DNA of 64,000 nucleotides from Clostridiales bacterium (GCA_017962145.1 JAGCVX010000028.1:30118-94117); one strand, 5' to 3'; positions 17,900 to 26,310 are shown, numbered from the stretch's first letter. Notes: generated from the sequence alone by a model not told the origin. Made by a program: numbers and translations.

Positions 17900-19189
17900 A
17901 TGAAGAAACTTGTAGCGGTATTGCTGATGACGTCGATGCTGCTGACCGTGCCTGCAGGGTGTTCGAAGACCGGTAAGGTACTGGATGTAAACAACGTCGC
18001 CGGTATCACAGAAAAAAGAGATAACGGAAAAGAAGCGATCTTCCAGCTGGCAAAAGCACAGTCCGGCAAATCGTCGATGACGCAGGAAGAACTGGATAAA
18101 GCATACTCGGAGTTTATCTTCGAACTCATGAAGCGCTGCGCGAAAGAATCCGATGGAGAGAACGTACTGGTCTCCGCCGATTCCGTACTCTTTGCACTGG
18201 AAATGGTAGCGGCAGGTGCCGATGGAGAAACTCTCGATCAGCTCATGAATACTCTGGTTCCCGGCGCAGATAACGTAACAGCTTTCCATTACGCAGTAGA
18301 TCGTATGAATTCTCTTCAGAATGATTCGCTGAAGATCGCAAATTCCGTATGGATCAACCAGGAAAAGACTGACCATGTTTATGACGATTATCTTCAGTAC
18401 GTGCAGCGTCATTTCGATGCTCGCGTGGGCGTAGTACCTTTTGATGATTCGGGAGTAGATACGATCAACAACTGGGTGAGCGAGCACACAGAGAAACGAA
18501 TCAAGACGCTGCTCAAAAGGCTTCCTGAGTACGGTCTCATGGTGCTGGTAAATGCGATTGCTTTTGACGGAAAATGGAAAGTCGACTATACAGATATGCA
18601 GGTGCATCCGAATGTGTTTACAAACGGTGAAGGAGAGCCGCAGACCGTCGATTTCCTTTGCGGTTCCGAGAGAGTCTATCTGGATAACGGAAATGCAACC
18701 GGTTTTTTGAAAGAGTATGATGACGGGAAATATGCGTTTATGACGATTCTTCCGAACGATGAATCGATTGACATTAACGAGTTTATCGCAGATATGACAC
18801 CGGCAGAGTACTGGGCATTCTGGGAAAGTCAGGATGATTCACTCGAAGTGCTGACTTTTATGCCTCAGTTTAAAAGTGAGTATGAGATACAGCTTCCGGA
18901 CATCCTGCAGGACATGGGCATCACCGATGCATTTGATGCGGGAAAGGCAGACTTTTCAAATCTTTGTAAGACTCCGGTCTTTATCTCCGAAGTCATTCAC
19001 AAGACATATATCGATGTCAATAAAGACGGTACGCAGGCTGCTGCGGCAACGGCTGTCAGCATGAGGGAGGCCGCGTCTTTGTCGATAACGACAGAACGTA
19101 TTGTCAGCTGTGACCGTCCGTTTGCTTACGCGATCGTCGATCTCGACACCGGTCTTCCGGTATTCCTCGGAACCGTGGAGAAGGTATAA
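17900..19189 (+). CDS. Serpin-family lipoprotein
   Basis: 429 aa. The signal peptide with lipobox LLTVPAGC anchors a serine-protease-inhibitor fold outside the cell. Serpin marks: SADSVLFALEMVAAGADGETLDQL near the start, ANSVWINQ, INNWVSEHTEKRIKTLL, LVNAIAFDGKWK, TYIDVNKDGTQAAAATAV (hinge with small residues, as in inhibitory serpins) and DRPFAYAIVDLDTGLPVFLGTV. The loop between hinge and DRPF is several residues longer than in alpha-1-antitrypsin, so the cleavage residue is unclear. It probably protects surface proteins or inhibits host or competitor proteases. AAAGGAAAAAGGAAATG marks the start. Confidence 0.92.
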   Translation: MKKLVAVLLMTSMLLTVPAGCSKTGKVLDVNNVAGITEKRDNGKEAIFQLAKAQSGKSSMTQEELDKAYSEFIFELMKRCAKESDGENVLVSADSVLFALEMVAAGADGETLDQLMNTLVPGADNVTAFHYAVDRMNSLQNDSLKIANSVWINQEKTDHVYDDYLQYVQRHFDARVGVVPFDDSGVDTINNWVSEHTEKRIKTLLKRLPEYGLMVLVNAIAFDGKWKVDYTDMQVHPNVFTNGEGEPQTVDFLCGSERVYLDNGNATGFLKEYDDGKYAFMTILPNDESIDINEFIADMTPAEYWAFWESQDDSLEVLTFMPQFKSEYEIQLPDILQDMGITDAFDAGKADFSNLCKTPVFISEVIHKTYIDVNKDGTQAAAATAVSMREAASLSITTERIVSCDRPFAYAIVDLDTGLPVFLGTVEKV

Positions 19190-19240
19190 ACAATTTGCAG
19201 GAACGCGCCATCCGCGCTACTTATATGCCCCCATAGAAAT

Positions 19241-19275
19241 ACAAAACCGGCATCTTTTGAAGGTGCCGGTTTTGT
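19241..19275. terminator. Bidirectional terminator between serpin and XRE genes
   Basis: ACAAAACCGGCATCTT pairs with AAGGTGCCGGTTTTGT (one wobble), 3-4 base loop, between two convergent genes. Confidence 0.88.
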
Positions 19276-19283
19276 GTTGCTTT

Positions 19284-19961
19284 TTAGTGCATCAGGCCGC
19301 CGTGGAAAAAGCACTCGTACACCTTTTTGCCTTCGTGGTAGATCTCTTCGTATCCCTGAAACCAGGAGATATCGCCGGTGACTTTGGCGGTGTAGGTGTA
19401 TTCACCTGAAGCGTAATGCGCAGGCCCGCGATACGGAAGTTCTTTCGTCGCCGCTTGCAGTGCTTCTTTTAAGAAGTCTCCGCTGAAAGCTTCATCCAGG
19501 ACGCGCCCACAATAGTTCATGGCATACTTAGCAACGCCATCCTTAAATACTGCTTCTTCACCGGCAAAGCTTTCTCCGCCGACATATGTATCGATGTACG
19601 TGTACGCACCCTTTTCGTATTTGAAGTCGTGAGCAGAAGGTCGGGAAGCTTCGATCTCGTTAGAAAAAGCAGCATAGGTATTTCGGTTTGCAAGGAGACG
19701 GAAATCGATCAGTTCCTCGATCTCGGATGGCGTGGTTTCAGCCTCCACAGGGCGCGTCTGACAGTCCGCATCTTTTACGAGATAATCGACGGTTACATTA
19801 AACAGCGTGCTGATGCTGATGAGGTTACTGATGTCCGGGTAGCCTTGTCCGGACTCCCACTTCGCGACCGCCTGACGCGATACATCCAGAGCCGAAGCCA
19901 GTTCCTCCTGCGTCATGCCTTTGCTCTTTCGAAGCAGTTGTAATTTCTCGGGGAAAATCAT
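19284..19961 (-). CDS. XRE-family regulator with C-terminal DUF5680-type domain
   Basis: 225 aa. The HTH spans about residues 4-60 (KSKGMTQEELASALDVSRQAVAKWESG). The C-terminal part ends with GPAHYASGEYTYTAKVTGDISWFQGYEEIYHEGKKVYECFFHG and the earlier HDFKYEKGAYTYIDTYVGGESFAGEEAVF; this is the DUF5680 pattern often fused to such HTH domains, of unknown ligand. The ATG at 19961 is preferred to the upstream GTG because GGAGGG is 7 bases before it. Targets unknown. Confidence 0.85.
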   Translation of the reverse strand: MIFPEKLQLLRKSKGMTQEELASALDVSRQAVAKWESGQGYPDISNLISISTLFNVTVDYLVKDADCQTRPVEAETTPSEIEELIDFRLLANRNTYAAFSNEIEASRPSAHDFKYEKGAYTYIDTYVGGESFAGEEAVFKDGVAKYAMNYCGRVLDEAFSGDFLKEALQAATKELPYRGPAHYASGEYTYTAKVTGDISWFQGYEEIYHEGKKVYECFFHGGLMH

Positions 19962-20060
19962 GTTCACACCCTCCGTTTCTTATCTGCATTATACAGCAGA
20001 CGCGGGAGGGGTTCTATCAACAGACCGTGGAGATAATGCTACGATTGGTTGCGACTATAA

Positions 20061-20096
20061 GCAAAGAAAAGTGGCTGAAGTGCAAACTTCAGCCAC
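20061..20096 (-). terminator. Terminator of DUF4417 cassette B
   Basis: On the minus strand GTGGCTGAAGT pairs with ACTTCAGCCAC (11 bp, 4-base loop) and is followed by TTTTCTTTGC. It closes the three-gene transcript 19 bases after the last gene. Confidence 0.85.
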
Positions 20097-20114
20097 CACA
20101 TAATCATGTAAGAA

Positions 20115-20462
20115 TTAATCTCCGTCGCTGTCTCTTTCTTCAAGTTCAATTTCAGCATCGACCTCATCACTGATTTCATCATACATGTTGTCAAGGTTTT
20201 TTAACAGCTCAAGACTACATTCATTATCATCTAACTCATAGAGTTTAGGTCGAATGCCGAGTTTGAATAATTCTTCGTAACATCGAATGATTTTTTTAAC
20301 GCCATCACTATCCACATAATCGCAAGATAAAACATACTCATTGTTTTTGATTCGGGAATTGATATCAGCTATAGACATTGCTGGCTCGAGTTTTCTAATA
20401 ACAGACGCACATTTTGCAATAGAAGTACCTTCTGGTATTCTAATTCCTACTGTATCGCACAT
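20115..20462 (-). CDS. Acidic 115-aa protein, candidate immunity protein of cassette B
   Basis: The ATG at 20462 lies 7 bases after GGAGG; the longer open frame upstream has no ribosome site. It starts 13 bases after the stop of the HNH gene. The C-terminal 35 residues are strongly acidic (EISDEVDAEIELEERDSD), which suits binding a basic nuclease. No family recognised. The immunity role is inferred from gene order, size and charge; it shows no similarity by eye to the third gene of cassette A. Confidence 0.5.
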   Translation of the reverse strand: MCDTVGIRIPEGTSIAKCASVIRKLEPAMSIADINSRIKNNEYVLSCDYVDSDGVKKIIRCYEELFKLGIRPKLYELDDNECSLELLKNLDNMYDEISDEVDAEIELEERDSDGD

Positions 20463-20475
20463 AAAAATTCCTCCG

Positions 20476-21021
20476 TTATGCTTTTTTATTTCTCTTGAAA
20501 GGCTGACCAGGAAGACTGTTTTTAAAGTTTCCGCCATGCCATATATTGAGATGTTCTTCAAAAGTTGCAGGGTATATTATTTCCCCTCGATTAGCTAGAT
20601 GAGGGTACTTCGAGACGCTGTATGAGTGATGCCCTTGCAGACTCTTGCCATCCACCTTTGGTTTCTGATCGTGAAGAATGGCATGCCGTTGTTCGGCAGT
20701 CCAGTTTCGAGTGGTAGAATCACCATTCAAGATGCGTCGACGCTCTTGTTTCCAAAACTCATTCACACCTCGTTTTCGCCTTTTAGCCAATCTTTTTTCT
20801 GATTCGAGTTTCTTATAATCGTCTCTGCTTGCAGTACGATCGCGAACCTTGTTCTTGATTTCTTTTATGCTCAAAGTGCTTTTGTGTTCAACTGGGTGTT
20901 CACGCAAGTCTAAACCTTGAACTCTTTGATTAATTATATCACCTTCGGTTTGCTGGAGTGAATCATTGAATCTTTGATCTCCGGTTGTCCCGTGAAAGTG
21001 ATTGCTTGGAGGCTTACTCAT
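20476..21021 (-). CDS. HNH/GHH-type nuclease, candidate toxin of cassette B
   Basis: 181 aa. A basic N-terminal half (RSKRLAKRRKR-like run, residues 76-97) precedes a C-terminal nuclease-like domain: NWTAEQRHAIL (106-116), then GHH (130-132), HLAN (141-144), EH (156-157) and WHGG (161-164). The spacing of paired His, Asn and last His fits the beta-beta-alpha metal finger of HNH nucleases found in polymorphic toxins. The start overlaps the DUF4417 stop by 4 bases, with AAAGGAGG 7 bases upstream. No signal peptide. The substrate, DNA or RNA, is not known. Confidence 0.72.
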   Translation of the reverse strand: MSKPPSNHFHGTTGDQRFNDSLQQTEGDIINQRVQGLDLREHPVEHKSTLSIKEIKNKVRDRTASRDDYKKLESEKRLAKRRKRGVNEFWKQERRRILNGDSTTRNWTAEQRHAILHDQKPKVDGKSLQGHHSYSVSKYPHLANRGEIIYPATFEEHLNIWHGGNFKNSLPGQPFKRNKKA

Positions 21022-21752
21022 ACTTCACCCTCCTTTGCAAAGGCAAGATTTGTCTTGCTAGGGAAAGCAATTACTTTGATTCCACGAGATCGAATATCAT
21101 CGAAAACATCGTAATTATCTGAGCCGTATACAACTATCGCTAGAGGTTCCAGAAACTCAATTGCTTTCATTAGTCCTTCATAAAAGTAACGCCGATTGAC
21201 TACCTTGTTAATGCCGCTCGCAACAACACCGATAGCGATTATGGCATGCAGAGGAATGCCGTCGAAACAGTACGACCATGTTTCACATGTTCCCCAGCGA
21301 ACATTGTGAATTATTGAAATCCCATTCGACTGAAGAAAATAGTCTAAAACTCGCATTCTGTAAGTGTTATGCCTTTTTTCAGGGTCAGGAAAATCAGCGT
21401 TGGTTGAAAAATCAGGGCTGATAGCGCCATCGAAATGACGGAGCAAATCCAAAAGTTTTTCCGGATGTGCCCAGATACTGGAGTAGACTCCATCAAACTT
21501 TTGATCATCAACAAAGAAATGAACATGTTTATCTATATGATATTCTGGATTCTTTTTGATGAGCTTTGAATGTAAAGATTTGGCATCGTCATAGGAAATC
21601 AAGCCGTTGGGAATAGTTCCGTTGCTTTTTTGACAAATCGGGATATCGTTTCCTTGTGTGTAACTGGCCCCGGATAAAAGTGCCGCATTCAAAAGATCTT
21701 TACACCCTTCACGGGGTTTGTTGTTATAATTAACTATGTTATTGCTAAGCAT
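21018..21752 (-). CDS. DUF4417-family protein (cassette B)
   Basis: 244 aa. Core motifs: YFLQSNGISIIHNVRWGTCE, YCFDGIPLHAIIAIGVVASGI, YFYEGLMKAIEFLEPLAIVVYG and a final beta strand GIKVIAFPSKTN. The same pattern is seen in the protein at 7463-8185, but overall identity is low, so they are old paralogues or separate arrivals. The second ATG (21752) is chosen because AAGGAGG lies 8 bases upstream; the first ATG is only 2 bases away. Codon use is A/T-rich. Function of the family is unknown. Confidence 0.82.
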   Translation of the reverse strand: MLSNNIVNYNNKPREGCKDLLNAALLSGASYTQGNDIPICQKSNGTIPNGLISYDDAKSLHSKLIKKNPEYHIDKHVHFFVDDQKFDGVYSSIWAHPEKLLDLLRHFDGAISPDFSTNADFPDPEKRHNTYRMRVLDYFLQSNGISIIHNVRWGTCETWSYCFDGIPLHAIIAIGVVASGINKVVNRRYFYEGLMKAIEFLEPLAIVVYGSDNYDVFDDIRSRGIKVIAFPSKTNLAFAKEGEV

Positions 21753-21777
21753 GAGCATTTCCTCCTTTCTTAGCAGA

Positions 21778-21804
21778 GTGACTAATAATCCGAGAAATAG
21801 TCAC
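21778..21804. promoter_or_regulatory. Inverted repeat upstream of DUF4417 cassette B
   Basis: GTGACTA (21778-21784) and TAGTCAC (21798-21804) are separated by 13 bases, just upstream of the DUF4417 ribosome site and in the divergent region shared with the 442-aa gene. A candidate operator or leader hairpin. Confidence 0.4.
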
Positions 21805-21940
21805 AAACTAAAGATTTATCACCCTCTTCGGATTTCAGTGGCCAACTGACGAGTTTGATGATTTGAGTATATGGACAAACTGTTGGTCTTGAAATATGTT
21901 TTTTAAGACTGGGATAAGACCAGAGAAAAAAGGTGCTTTT

Positions 21941-23269
21941 ATGAGTAGATTGTGTTTGGGAACATTTCTTACTGCGATAAAGCTTTGCGCTAGCAAATAT
22001 GGATTTGCTCAAGGCAGAGATTTTCGCGAGATGTTTTCATCTTTTTGGTACGGTTACAATCCTAAGGACGATATGATAGTCCATATAGTTGGAGGACGTA
22101 AAAATCCATCGCCGAGCTTTGTTGATGAGATTAATAAAATAGAATCTTCGCAATATTCGGGATTAGGGGATAACTTTGCAAATATCGAACGAAGGATCGA
22201 TTCTGAGGGAAAAGAACTTCTGGTAAAATTGTTCGATTATCTTGTATCTTCAGATGACACCATATCTGAAGAAATGGAAGTAGATCTTGTTAATAGGACA
22301 ACGAAGGCATGTTTCCCTGGCAATTGTGTAAATCTATCTTCGATGATGGCAGGGCTTTTTCTGTATGTTGTAAAACACACAAACAATATTGGCAATCAAA
22401 AGTATGTGAAGGAAATCAATGCAATATACAATTCAGAGTGTGGAGTAAAGATTCAAAACGAAGCTGAAGCTCAGGCTCAAGAAAGCATCATTGACAATTT
22501 GCTGTCGAAAAACAAACATACAGATGACGATGAGGAGAAGACAAACAGTATCAGCGAAAAGAATATCATTCGAGCAAAGGAATTCTTGATTAAACACGAA
22601 ACGGAATCATCGATGATTCCGTTGTGTCAGATGGCATATGTCTATAGTCCACATCATAATCATATTCGACCCATGTATACTGAATTTGCTCTTTTGCCGA
22701 AATGTTCAAGAGATTATATTTTGGCTCAATGTAATGAAGAAGACTTGACCGACGTGACTGACCTCCATTTATACGAAGGATTAGACCAGTTATGTGAAGA
22801 TATGAGCGATTATTCGTTGTCATCCGAGCGATATCTATATGCTGTTCAGCAATACCTTCCAAAAGCATTTTCCATCTATGCTGGTGAATCAATTGAGCAT
22901 CACGATATGTATTCTTTCATACGATTGTACAAGTCTAAAACAAATCCCTTCGACATGGGCCCATATTCTTCATTGGATACATACATAGCTGACTATTTGT
23001 GGATGAAAGAGCACAGAATTGAGACGAATGCTCTTCCTCCTATGGATTATCTATGGTCAAAGGAAGATTTCGCTTCGTGTAGTGGAGACAACCTGTCATT
23101 TTGGTTATGTCAGTTTATTATAGCCGCTTGCAACAATCTCTACAGTTATATAAATGCAAATAACTATACGTGTATAGATCCATCATCAGCTGAAAGGCAA
23201 GAGGATTTGTTCTATTTTACTCTATATGCTATTTACGAGTACTATTGTTGTCATACGAACATATATTAA
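21941..23269 (+). CDS. Uncharacterised 442-aa protein divergent from cassette B
   Basis: No family recognised. It starts MSRLCLGTFLTAIKLC at an ATG behind AAAGGTG. It has no signal peptide or membrane helix. A 35-residue acidic, Glu/Asp/Lys-rich linker (about 185-215, KHTDDDEEKTNSISEK) divides an N-terminal half containing FANIERRIDSEGKELLVKLFDYL from a Cys/Tyr-rich helical C-terminal half (FWLCQFIIAACNNLYSYI). A/T-rich codon use like the cassette, and a shared intergenic region with it, suggest arrival together. A defence or regulatory role would be speculation. Confidence 0.65.
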   Translation: MSRLCLGTFLTAIKLCASKYGFAQGRDFREMFSSFWYGYNPKDDMIVHIVGGRKNPSPSFVDEINKIESSQYSGLGDNFANIERRIDSEGKELLVKLFDYLVSSDDTISEEMEVDLVNRTTKACFPGNCVNLSSMMAGLFLYVVKHTNNIGNQKYVKEINAIYNSECGVKIQNEAEAQAQESIIDNLLSKNKHTDDDEEKTNSISEKNIIRAKEFLIKHETESSMIPLCQMAYVYSPHHNHIRPMYTEFALLPKCSRDYILAQCNEEDLTDVTDLHLYEGLDQLCEDMSDYSLSSERYLYAVQQYLPKAFSIYAGESIEHHDMYSFIRLYKSKTNPFDMGPYSSLDTYIADYLWMKEHRIETNALPPMDYLWSKEDFASCSGDNLSFWLCQFIIAACNNLYSYINANNYTCIDPSSAERQEDLFYFTLYAIYEYYCCHTNIY

Positions 23270-23349
23270 CTGGAGAATAGAATGTTCTGCTTTCGGTGAC
23301 TTCTGCATCTCTGGATAGATAATATGGTAGGGGGGTACTCTTTAGTCAA

Positions 23350-23808
23350 TTAGATCAACATATAGGCGTTTCTAATAATGTCGCCGTTCATAGGATCCAA
23401 ATCTTCCGGAAGTTCTTCTTTTGAGAAGAAACGCTGGGTGACGACTTCGTCTTCCTGGATCTTTAATTCGCCATGATATTTGCGGCAGAGAAATACGATT
23501 CCTGCGACATAGATCTCATCGCCATTCGGATAAAAGAAGTGTGTGCTTGCGCCGGACTCCTGACAGAAATATTCCAGTTCGTCGCAGATGAGTCCGGACT
23601 CTTCCTGTGCTTCGCGACGGGCGCACTCTTCGAAACTTTCACCCAGTTCCATCGATCCGCCGGGATATCCCCACAGGCCGTTGTCCGTGCGTTTCTGAAG
23701 AAGGATCTCGTTTCTTTCATTTAAAAATATGATGCCTGCACCTGCCATGATCAAAGGACGATGTGAATTCGCGCCCAGTTCTTTTCTTAAGTCTAAAAAA
23801 TAACCCAT
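23350..23808 (-). CDS. Nudix hydrolase
   Basis: 152 aa. The Nudix box is complete: GGSMELGESFEECARREAQE then ESGL (G-x5-E-x7-REA-x-EE-x-G-L). It cleaves nucleoside diphosphate-linked compounds; substrate unknown. The ATG at 23808 follows AAAGGAG; the upstream in-frame codons lack a site. Followed on the same strand after 45 bases by a second Nudix gene lying upstream, but the two are not close relatives. Confidence 0.88.
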   Translation of the reverse strand: MGYFLDLRKELGANSHRPLIMAGAGIIFLNERNEILLQKRTDNGLWGYPGGSMELGESFEECARREAQEESGLICDELEYFCQESGASTHFFYPNGDEIYVAGIVFLCRKYHGELKIQEDEVVTQRFFSKEELPEDLDPMNGDIIRNAYMLI

Positions 23809-23853
23809 AATGAGCTCCTTTCTATGCATCTCGTGATGCATTTTCCAGGATGC

Positions 23854-24354
23854 TCACGAGATCGTTCTATCTATATCATTGTTGATGACGTGCAGTACAT
23901 GACCGCCGTCGATGGCTTCTTTCAGTTTTGTTTTCAGCATGATGGGACGGACATCGTATTTGTCCAGCTCGTCCAGAGGCAGCCATACGAGTTTCTCGCC
24001 CGTGTCAGTTTCTGTCTGGAAGATGCTTCCTTCCGGCGCTTCCATCAGATAATAAAATTCCAGAACGTGACAGATCTTGTCTTTGATGCGTTCGTCGAGT
24101 CGGTCGCCGGCAAAAAAGTTCTCGCAGATGATGCCGGTTCGAACAGCCTTGCACGCGACGCCTGTCTCTTCAAAAACCTCACGCTCGATACAGTCTCTCG
24201 AGTTCTCTCCGAGATGTACCGCGCCACCGATCATGTAGTAATATCCACCGAGATCATTCTGCACAAAAAGCATCTTTCTGTCGTGAAGGATGATCGCGCC
24301 TGTGCGGTAACGGAAGTAGTAATTCTCCTTCGATAAATAACAATCGTAAGCCAT
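23854..24354 (-). CDS. Nudix hydrolase
   Basis: 166 aa. Nudix box GGAVHLGENSRDCIEREVFE-ETG, with the glutamates expected for metal binding. Preceded by YRTGAIILHDRKMLFVQND, a usual first strand in this family. The ATG at 24354 is preferred to the GTG at 24372 because the GGGAG site fits it. Substrate unknown. Confidence 0.86.
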   Translation of the reverse strand: MAYDCYLSKENYYFRYRTGAIILHDRKMLFVQNDLGGYYYMIGGAVHLGENSRDCIEREVFEETGVACKAVRTGIICENFFAGDRLDERIKDKICHVLEFYYLMEAPEGSIFQTETDTGEKLVWLPLDELDKYDVRPIMLKTKLKEAIDGGHVLHVINNDIDRTIS

Positions 24355-24464
24355 GTCGTCACTCCCTTTCACAAAATTAAAACTGCCTTGAAAATGTCGG
24401 TATTATATCATTCTTGAAGAGAGGAGCGCAATGCACGTGCGGTATACTTTTGGGACGAATAATT

Positions 24465-24956
24465 CTACTTTGCCAGATCCACGCTGAGGATGTGTCTTGC
24501 AGGGAAGAATTCATAAAGGTGCAGCGTTGTGACTTTCCCTCGGAACGAAGAGAGTTCTTTCATAACTATGGGCAATGCACTGTAGATGGTCTCCGGTTCG
24601 TCGATGAGCATGGTCGTGTGCGCCGTCCAGTCGATGTCTTCGTTGAAAGCTTTTCGAAGTGCGATCAGCTCGGCATTCGCATCCGGTCCGATGAAGAGCG
24701 TATTTGATCCTTGAAAGATCCCTGCGTGATTAAACGTTATGTCAAAAGCACTCGTTTCCGAAGCCACTTTTTTCACTTTCTCGATGAGCGTTTCTTCCTG
24801 GTCGGTCGGGAAGGATGCCATGGTAATATGCATCGGAAGATTTCTCGTCTGCCAGCCGGAAAAACCATTCTCATAAAGTTTGTTCTGGATGCCTGCCAGA
24901 TGCTTCTCCGTGGCATCGTCGTAGCTTGCTAAAATGTAGAGTGCTTTGTTGTCCAT
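24465..24956 (-). CDS. 2H phosphoesterase (2'-5' RNA ligase-like)
   Basis: 163 aa. Two H-x-T-x motifs, HITM and HTTM, about 75 residues apart, are the catalytic pair of the 2H superfamily, which opens cyclic phosphates or 2'-5' linkages. N-terminal strand ALYILASYDD. The acidic surface and short size fit stand-alone 2H enzymes. Substrate unknown; the neighbours are Nudix enzymes. Confidence 0.82.
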   Translation of the reverse strand: MDNKALYILASYDDATEKHLAGIQNKLYENGFSGWQTRNLPMHITMASFPTDQEETLIEKVKKVASETSAFDITFNHAGIFQGSNTLFIGPDANAELIALRKAFNEDIDWTAHTTMLIDEPETIYSALPIVMKELSSFRGKVTTLHLYEFFPARHILSVDLAK

Positions 24957-24971
24957 ACGTGTTTTCCTCCA

Positions 24972-26153
24972 TCAAAGATAACAGTGCGAAAACTTTGCTT
25001 CAAATGCGATCAGGATCGCGCCGTCTTTTTCGATCTTCTTTTCGAAAAACGAAAGAAGTTTTTTGCGGTTTGTATTGAAGAACTTTTCCTGATTCGGATA
25101 GACCTCTTTCATCTTTTCTAGAAGTTCTTCCGGTTCGCAATAGCGGAATTCATTTTTCACCACAGTGGTCTCGATCCTAGAAAAGTATTTCAGAAGCATC
25201 GTATCACATTCTTCTTTTTTCTTTTCCTGATCCGCGATCGATTCCGCGATAAACGGCGCGTCGATCTTTGCTTCTTTCATCGCGCTTGAAAAGAACTTGT
25301 TCCAGGAACTGACAGATGGTCCGTTGAAAGAGAAGAACCCATCTTTTGCCAGCACTTTTGCAGACGCGGCGACAAGTGCTTCCGGGTTTTTCAGTTCATA
25401 GTTGATATAGTGCGCGACGATCTTGTCATACTTTTTATTCTTTGCGATCTTTTTCCAAGTCGCTTCCTTTTCAAGATCCGAAAAAACCAGATCGATATTC
25501 ACGCCTTTCGGAAGATCCTTCTGATTATCTTTCAGATAGCTTTCGAAATTATCAGCCCAGCTTCCGTGGATATCGTAGGCGAAGATCTGCATGCCGCTTG
25601 GAATCTCATCTCGGTTATTGCGCCAGAGTTTTGCAAAACCGCATCCGAGGTCAAGGACTTTCTCCTTTTTTTTGAAATCGAGAGAACGGAAGATCTTTCC
25701 ATACCAGTCTTCCTTTGATGTCTGATGCTTTTCGGAATCCATATGGAATTTGTCAGCTCTTTGATCCAGGCTCACACTTTGCACGATATCGGCCACATCG
25801 TCCCAGTCGAGAGAGTCGGCCTTGCGGTCAAGTGTTCTGGAGATCACGTCGATCACAGAATTGATCTGGTCGCGTTTTTCCTCCATCGATTTTAACTGTA
25901 TGCGAAGCGCTGCCTCGATATCGCAGGCGTCTCCTCTTACCAGATTGTCGCGGATCTCTTCCAGAGAAAAACCGATCTGCTTGAGCGCCACGATCTTCTC
26001 GAGGATCTGAAGCGACGCCTGATCATAAAGACGATAGTTTCCTTCCGAATACTCCGTGGGCTTCAGAAGGCCTTTCTCATCGTAAAGACGAACCGCCTTC
26101 TGCGATACCCCGGCCTTCCTGGCAATCTCGCCGGATGTCATTTTCTTGTCCAT
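24972..26153 (-). CDS. MerR-family regulator fused to a SAM-dependent methyltransferase
   Basis: 393 aa. N-terminal MerR HTH and dimer helix (TSGEIARKAGVSQKAVRLYDEKGLL, to about residue 120). A class I methyltransferase follows from about 150, with motif I KVLDLGCGFAKLW and motif VLAKDGFFSFNG. The HTH may sense a compound the other half modifies, as in other MerR fusions. A MerR-type promoter with a 19-base spacer lies directly upstream, so it likely activates itself. Ligand and methyl acceptor unknown. Confidence 0.88.
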   Translation of the reverse strand: MDKKMTSGEIARKAGVSQKAVRLYDEKGLLKPTEYSEGNYRLYDQASLQILEKIVALKQIGFSLEEIRDNLVRGDACDIEAALRIQLKSMEEKRDQINSVIDVISRTLDRKADSLDWDDVADIVQSVSLDQRADKFHMDSEKHQTSKEDWYGKIFRSLDFKKKEKVLDLGCGFAKLWRNNRDEIPSGMQIFAYDIHGSWADNFESYLKDNQKDLPKGVNIDLVFSDLEKEATWKKIAKNKKYDKIVAHYINYELKNPEALVAASAKVLAKDGFFSFNGPSVSSWNKFFSSAMKEAKIDAPFIAESIADQEKKKEECDTMLLKYFSRIETTVVKNEFRYCEPEELLEKMKEVYPNQEKFFNTNRKKLLSFFEKKIEKDGAILIAFEAKFSHCYL

Positions 26154-26184
26154 AACTCGGACCTCCTTACTAGTCTATGATACC

Positions 26185-26215
26185 ACTGTAAAGGGTGCCC
26201 TAAGGTGAGAGTCAA
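26185..26215 (-). promoter_or_regulatory. MerR-type promoter of the merR-methyltransferase gene
   Basis: Minus strand: TTGACT (26215-26210), a 19-base spacer, TACAGT (26190-26185). The spacer holds a CTCACCTTAGGG dyad-like core. The over-long 19-base spacer is the hallmark of promoters that MerR proteins twist into activity. Confidence 0.7.
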
Positions 26216-26220
26216 GCGCC

Positions 26221-26293
26221 GCTTTGTATATTCTTCTTTGCTGGTCCTCGGCGCAAGTCGCCTGCGGAATCGCATGCGAAGAATATGCAAAGC
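26221..26293. repeat. Large hairpin with structured loop
   Basis: GCTTTGTATATTCTTC (26221-26236) pairs with GAAGAATATGCAAAGC (26278-26293): 15 of 16 positions plus a wobble. The 41-base loop holds smaller GC-rich pairings (GGCGCAAGTCGCC, GCGGAATCGC). It lies upstream of the merR promoter and downstream of tRNA-Arg. Not a normal terminator for either gene. Function unknown. Confidence 0.5.
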
Positions 26294-26310
26294 TCTCGAG
26301 AAACGAAAAG

